Origin: Mactra quadrangularis
Taxonomy: Eukaryota > Mollusca > Bivalvia > Venerida > Mactridae
DNA length: 64,000 bases
Assembly: GCA_025267735.1 (NCBI GenBank)
Contig: CM046301.1
Span: 56,997,872-57,061,871, forward strand
Direction of reading: 5' to 3'
A program made the position numbers and the translations under genes. The notes beneath the pieces are model-generated. The model did not search any database. It had not been told where the DNA came from and worked only from the letters and a program-made list of their open reading frames with translations. Positions 61,601 to 64,000 of this stretch are shown here, one piece after another. The number at the start of each line of letters is the position of its first letter. The stretch's first letter is position 1.

Positions 61601-63892
61601 AAGCCGTAATTATGTCGGTCTCCTCAGTTATTATTCAGGTATTACGTTTTCTTGATTTTGCATGAACATTTGCTGACGCAAGTTACTTTAGGAGAGTTTG
61701 ATACTATTTAGGACATTCGATTTCGATTTTTCTGATTACACGTATATTTATCGAACAATTTACACGAACAAGACTTACTTGAATACAATTCGGACGTGGC
61801 TTAGTCTCGTTAGAATTTCGGATACTTTATTTAGTAAAAATGAAACCAAACAACTGAAAAAGGTACTAACTGTAATTCTTATACAATGATCCCTTGATTT
61901 AAGTCTGTGTAGTGAGAAATGCTCATTTGAAAACATAATTATCCGATATCTAATTCATTAAATAGGCGCGGACATGATCATGGTTTGCCTGACGTACCTT
62001 TACGTGCCAAAGTACGACTGGGAACCAGACAAGAATCAAACCTGCATAAATTGACATGCAAATACTTCCACATTACCATGCCTAACTAAATTAATTATGT
62101 TTATTTGCTTACAATTTGCTACAATTTTCAAAAATGCATGTTGCAAACTCGATAGCTAAGGGGCGTACTTGCCAATTCCGGGTCACGTGACAGATGCTTG
62201 TCTCTTTAATCCGGAGTGGTCTCAACAGGGTTAGAAATCAATATTAATGGACAAATGTCTTACATATGGGATAAAATCATGTGTAAAATCAATTGTAAAT
62301 GATAAAAAATACTTTTTAATTGAAATATAAGATTCTACATAATAGGGGTTAGGTGTTGACCCGAAATTGTCACGTGCTTACTTTGTCTGCATAATTGTCA
62401 AACATTTATTAGATGAAACAAATCTATGAGTTGAATCGTGTTCACCGACAAATTTCCAACAAAGCAATGTACAATAAGGACTTATTTTATGCGAATTGTA
62501 GATATAAATCACTGTTTTTTTCGAACGCATGGACGAAACGTTCTCGTACTATTGCCTTGGTTGGAAAAGACGCTGTTCAGTGTTTCATGACTATGACTTT
62601 CGATAGAGAAATTTTAACATGCAAAGTTGTTGTTACAGTAGCGAAATAATTAGTGTACATGACTTAACTATCATATAATCAAAATATTGCATTATTAAGG
62701 AAACATCTGTGTACTATTGTAAAAAAGTGACCCGGGATTGTCGATAACTCGGAACTGTCGAGTTCACGGTACTCAAAAAGATCAATTACTATTAAGAATT
62801 TGTTACATTTTTAAAAATTTAGTCGTAATTGAGCGGGAAGAATTCCAAATAAAAAGACAACTTACATTCGCGATCGCGCAATTAATTGAACCTTTCGCCG
62901 ATTACCGCCACTTTGGATTAAAAAAACCCGCTCTTTCCCCCAATTAATACACTTTACGATAAATTAGCAGACGAAACTGAAACGACAGTGAAAATCGATA
63001 AAATCTGGTTGAACGATAGGGCGTTACATATCCTTCTAATATAGGATCCTTGGAACCGCATAGTTATGTTTTACATGATTTTTACTCTTCATGTATTTAC
63101 AATGATATCGAGTATAAAATATCAAATGCAATTCTTGTTAAAATACCTCTGTTCTTATATATATATTCTCTATGCATAAAACGTGCACTTCCAATGAGTC
63201 TTGTACACCAACTTCATCATCCTCTTCTTCCAAAGCCTTATAGCCTTCTATAAGATTATAATCTCCATAGACAACAAGTTTTGGTGGCCTCTCAAGACTT
63301 ATAGACACTTTGTGTATTTCCTCTAGAACTGGCATGTCGTGGAAATCTTTAGAAAACACACCTAAAACGAAATCAGTAACAACTGAAACAATATACATGT
63401 ACAGATATTACATTATATGTATTGATGCATCACCTGTGATAGTAGGATGCCAACATATATATTATGTAGGATGCCAAAGGAGGTAGTTACTATCTCCTGT
63501 TTACATTTTTATAACAATGTATTTCAAATATTTTTGAAATCTCAAGTTATGCTTTGAATCTAATCCATACTTGTAAAATGATTAATATAATAAATAAAAA
63601 TATGGTCATGAATAAAAACTTTTATGTTTTTTTTTCAGCATTTTTCATACTTTTATAATAGTCAATTTTTATCTGTGAATGACACTAAGGACTGTATACC
63701 TTAACAATTTAATGTTCAAAACAATGAACAGTCTATAATTTGTAATAGATCAAATATCTACTTACCAACAGTACGCCTAAATCGTTGATGTAGATCTCTA
63801 AATCTCCTTCTCAAATAATCTACTCTTTGAAACTCAGTCCATGTTAATATATGATACCTTTTTGGTTGTAAGTCTAATCTACGTCTACCCAT
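57635..63892 (-). CDS. Uncharacterised protein with C-terminal trypsin-fold serine peptidase domain, 4 exons, 716 aa (5' end may be partial)
   Basis: Exons 63766-63892, 63147-63361, 59517-60352 and 57635-58607 have GT-AG boundaries and compatible phases, giving 717 codons including the stop. The third exon reads into a stop if unspliced, but a GTAAAT donor just before it joins the peptidase exon in frame. Residues 1-114 are basic (GRRRLDLQPKR, LRRRFRDLHQRF), then hydrophobic, then acidic (LEEEDDE); I recognise no family. Residues 115-300 look helical. HKKRKAR (309-315) resembles a nuclear localisation signal and 317-359 a coiled coil. The last ~250 residues are a chymotrypsin/trypsin-fold (PA clan) domain with triad H491 (TNAHVV), D535 (VVDIAAV) and S657 (QGDSGS), plus a GLTRG motif after VYKYG. 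No signal peptide is seen, so an intracellular role is likely. The ATG at 63892 directly follows a TAG acceptor-like site, so upstream exons outside the window are possible. Confidence 0.75.
59071..59345. other. GC-rich island with repeated CGTACGG motifs in a peptidase-gene intron
   Basis: The palindrome CGTACG occurs five times in about 250 bases (near 59075, 59129, 59261, 59306 and 59317), in much more GC-rich sequence than the surroundings. It may be part of an unrecognised mobile element; no gene is seen. Confidence 0.4.
60725..63052. mobile_element. 2.3-kb TIR DNA transposon with 7-bp target duplication
   Basis: The ends are inverted copies beginning CAAGGATCCTATATTAGAAG. They match perfectly for 23 bases and then imperfectly to about base 30. 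The flanks carry an identical GAACCGC at 60718-60724 and 63053-63059, a 7-bp target-site duplication. It lies in the intron between exons 2 and 3 of the peptidase gene. I see no transposase-sized frame (longest under 80 codons), so it is non-autonomous or decayed. The CA start and 7-bp duplication would suit P-like elements, but the superfamily is not proven. Confidence 0.8.
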
Positions 63893-64000
63893 CTACAAAA
63901 TTAAATGACTATTTGTGTTCAATAGTATACAAACTTTATCTTGTGAACAAATGTTGAAAAGAAAGTTTAGACTTTTTGCACATGCTTTGCATAAGAAAAT

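Overview
This window is AT-rich animal nuclear DNA. The small exons with GT-AG introns, the dense tRNA-derived SINEs and MITEs, and two repeats resembling oyster 'pearl' elements point to a bivalve mollusc. The species cannot be named from the sequence. There is no bacterial, organellar or viral signature.

Layout. From 1 to about 34.8 kb I find no convincing protein gene. This half holds repeats: a GAGT microsatellite with an adjacent SINE (2.8-3.2 kb), a 33-bp minisatellite (8.1 kb), two copies of a ~0.45-kb dispersed repeat (13.8 and 15.9 kb), an ACATGT-rich array (15.2-15.8 kb), a ~3.2-kb minisatellite with a 50-bp unit (20.2-23.4 kb), and many short terminal-inverted-repeat elements. From 34.8 to 46.7 kb the minus strand carries a complete 13-exon zinc-transporter gene of the ZnT6 (SLC30A6) type. 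Its introns hold two pearl-like elements, two more dispersed repeats, SINEs and a fold-back element. From 46.7 to 52.8 kb there are SINEs and MITEs only.

From 52.8 to 54.3 kb a two-exon minus-strand gene encodes a 194-residue secreted protein with an apple/PAN-like domain and a Link domain. From 57.6 to 63.9 kb four minus-strand exons join in frame into a 716-residue protein. It has an unrecognised N-terminal half, a basic/coiled-coil segment and a C-terminal trypsin-fold peptidase with an intact His-Asp-Ser triad. A 2.3-kb DNA transposon with a 7-bp target duplication sits in its large intron. The start of this gene may lie beyond the window.

The three genes share a strand but nothing indicates that they work together. 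ZnT6 is a secretory-pathway zinc transporter subunit, the PAN-Link protein is probably extracellular, and the peptidase protein lacks a signal peptide. The most novel items are the peptidase protein and the PAN-Link protein; the most striking non-coding structure is the 50-bp minisatellite. All exon models were built by eye from reading frame, splice sites and, for ZnT6, family similarity.
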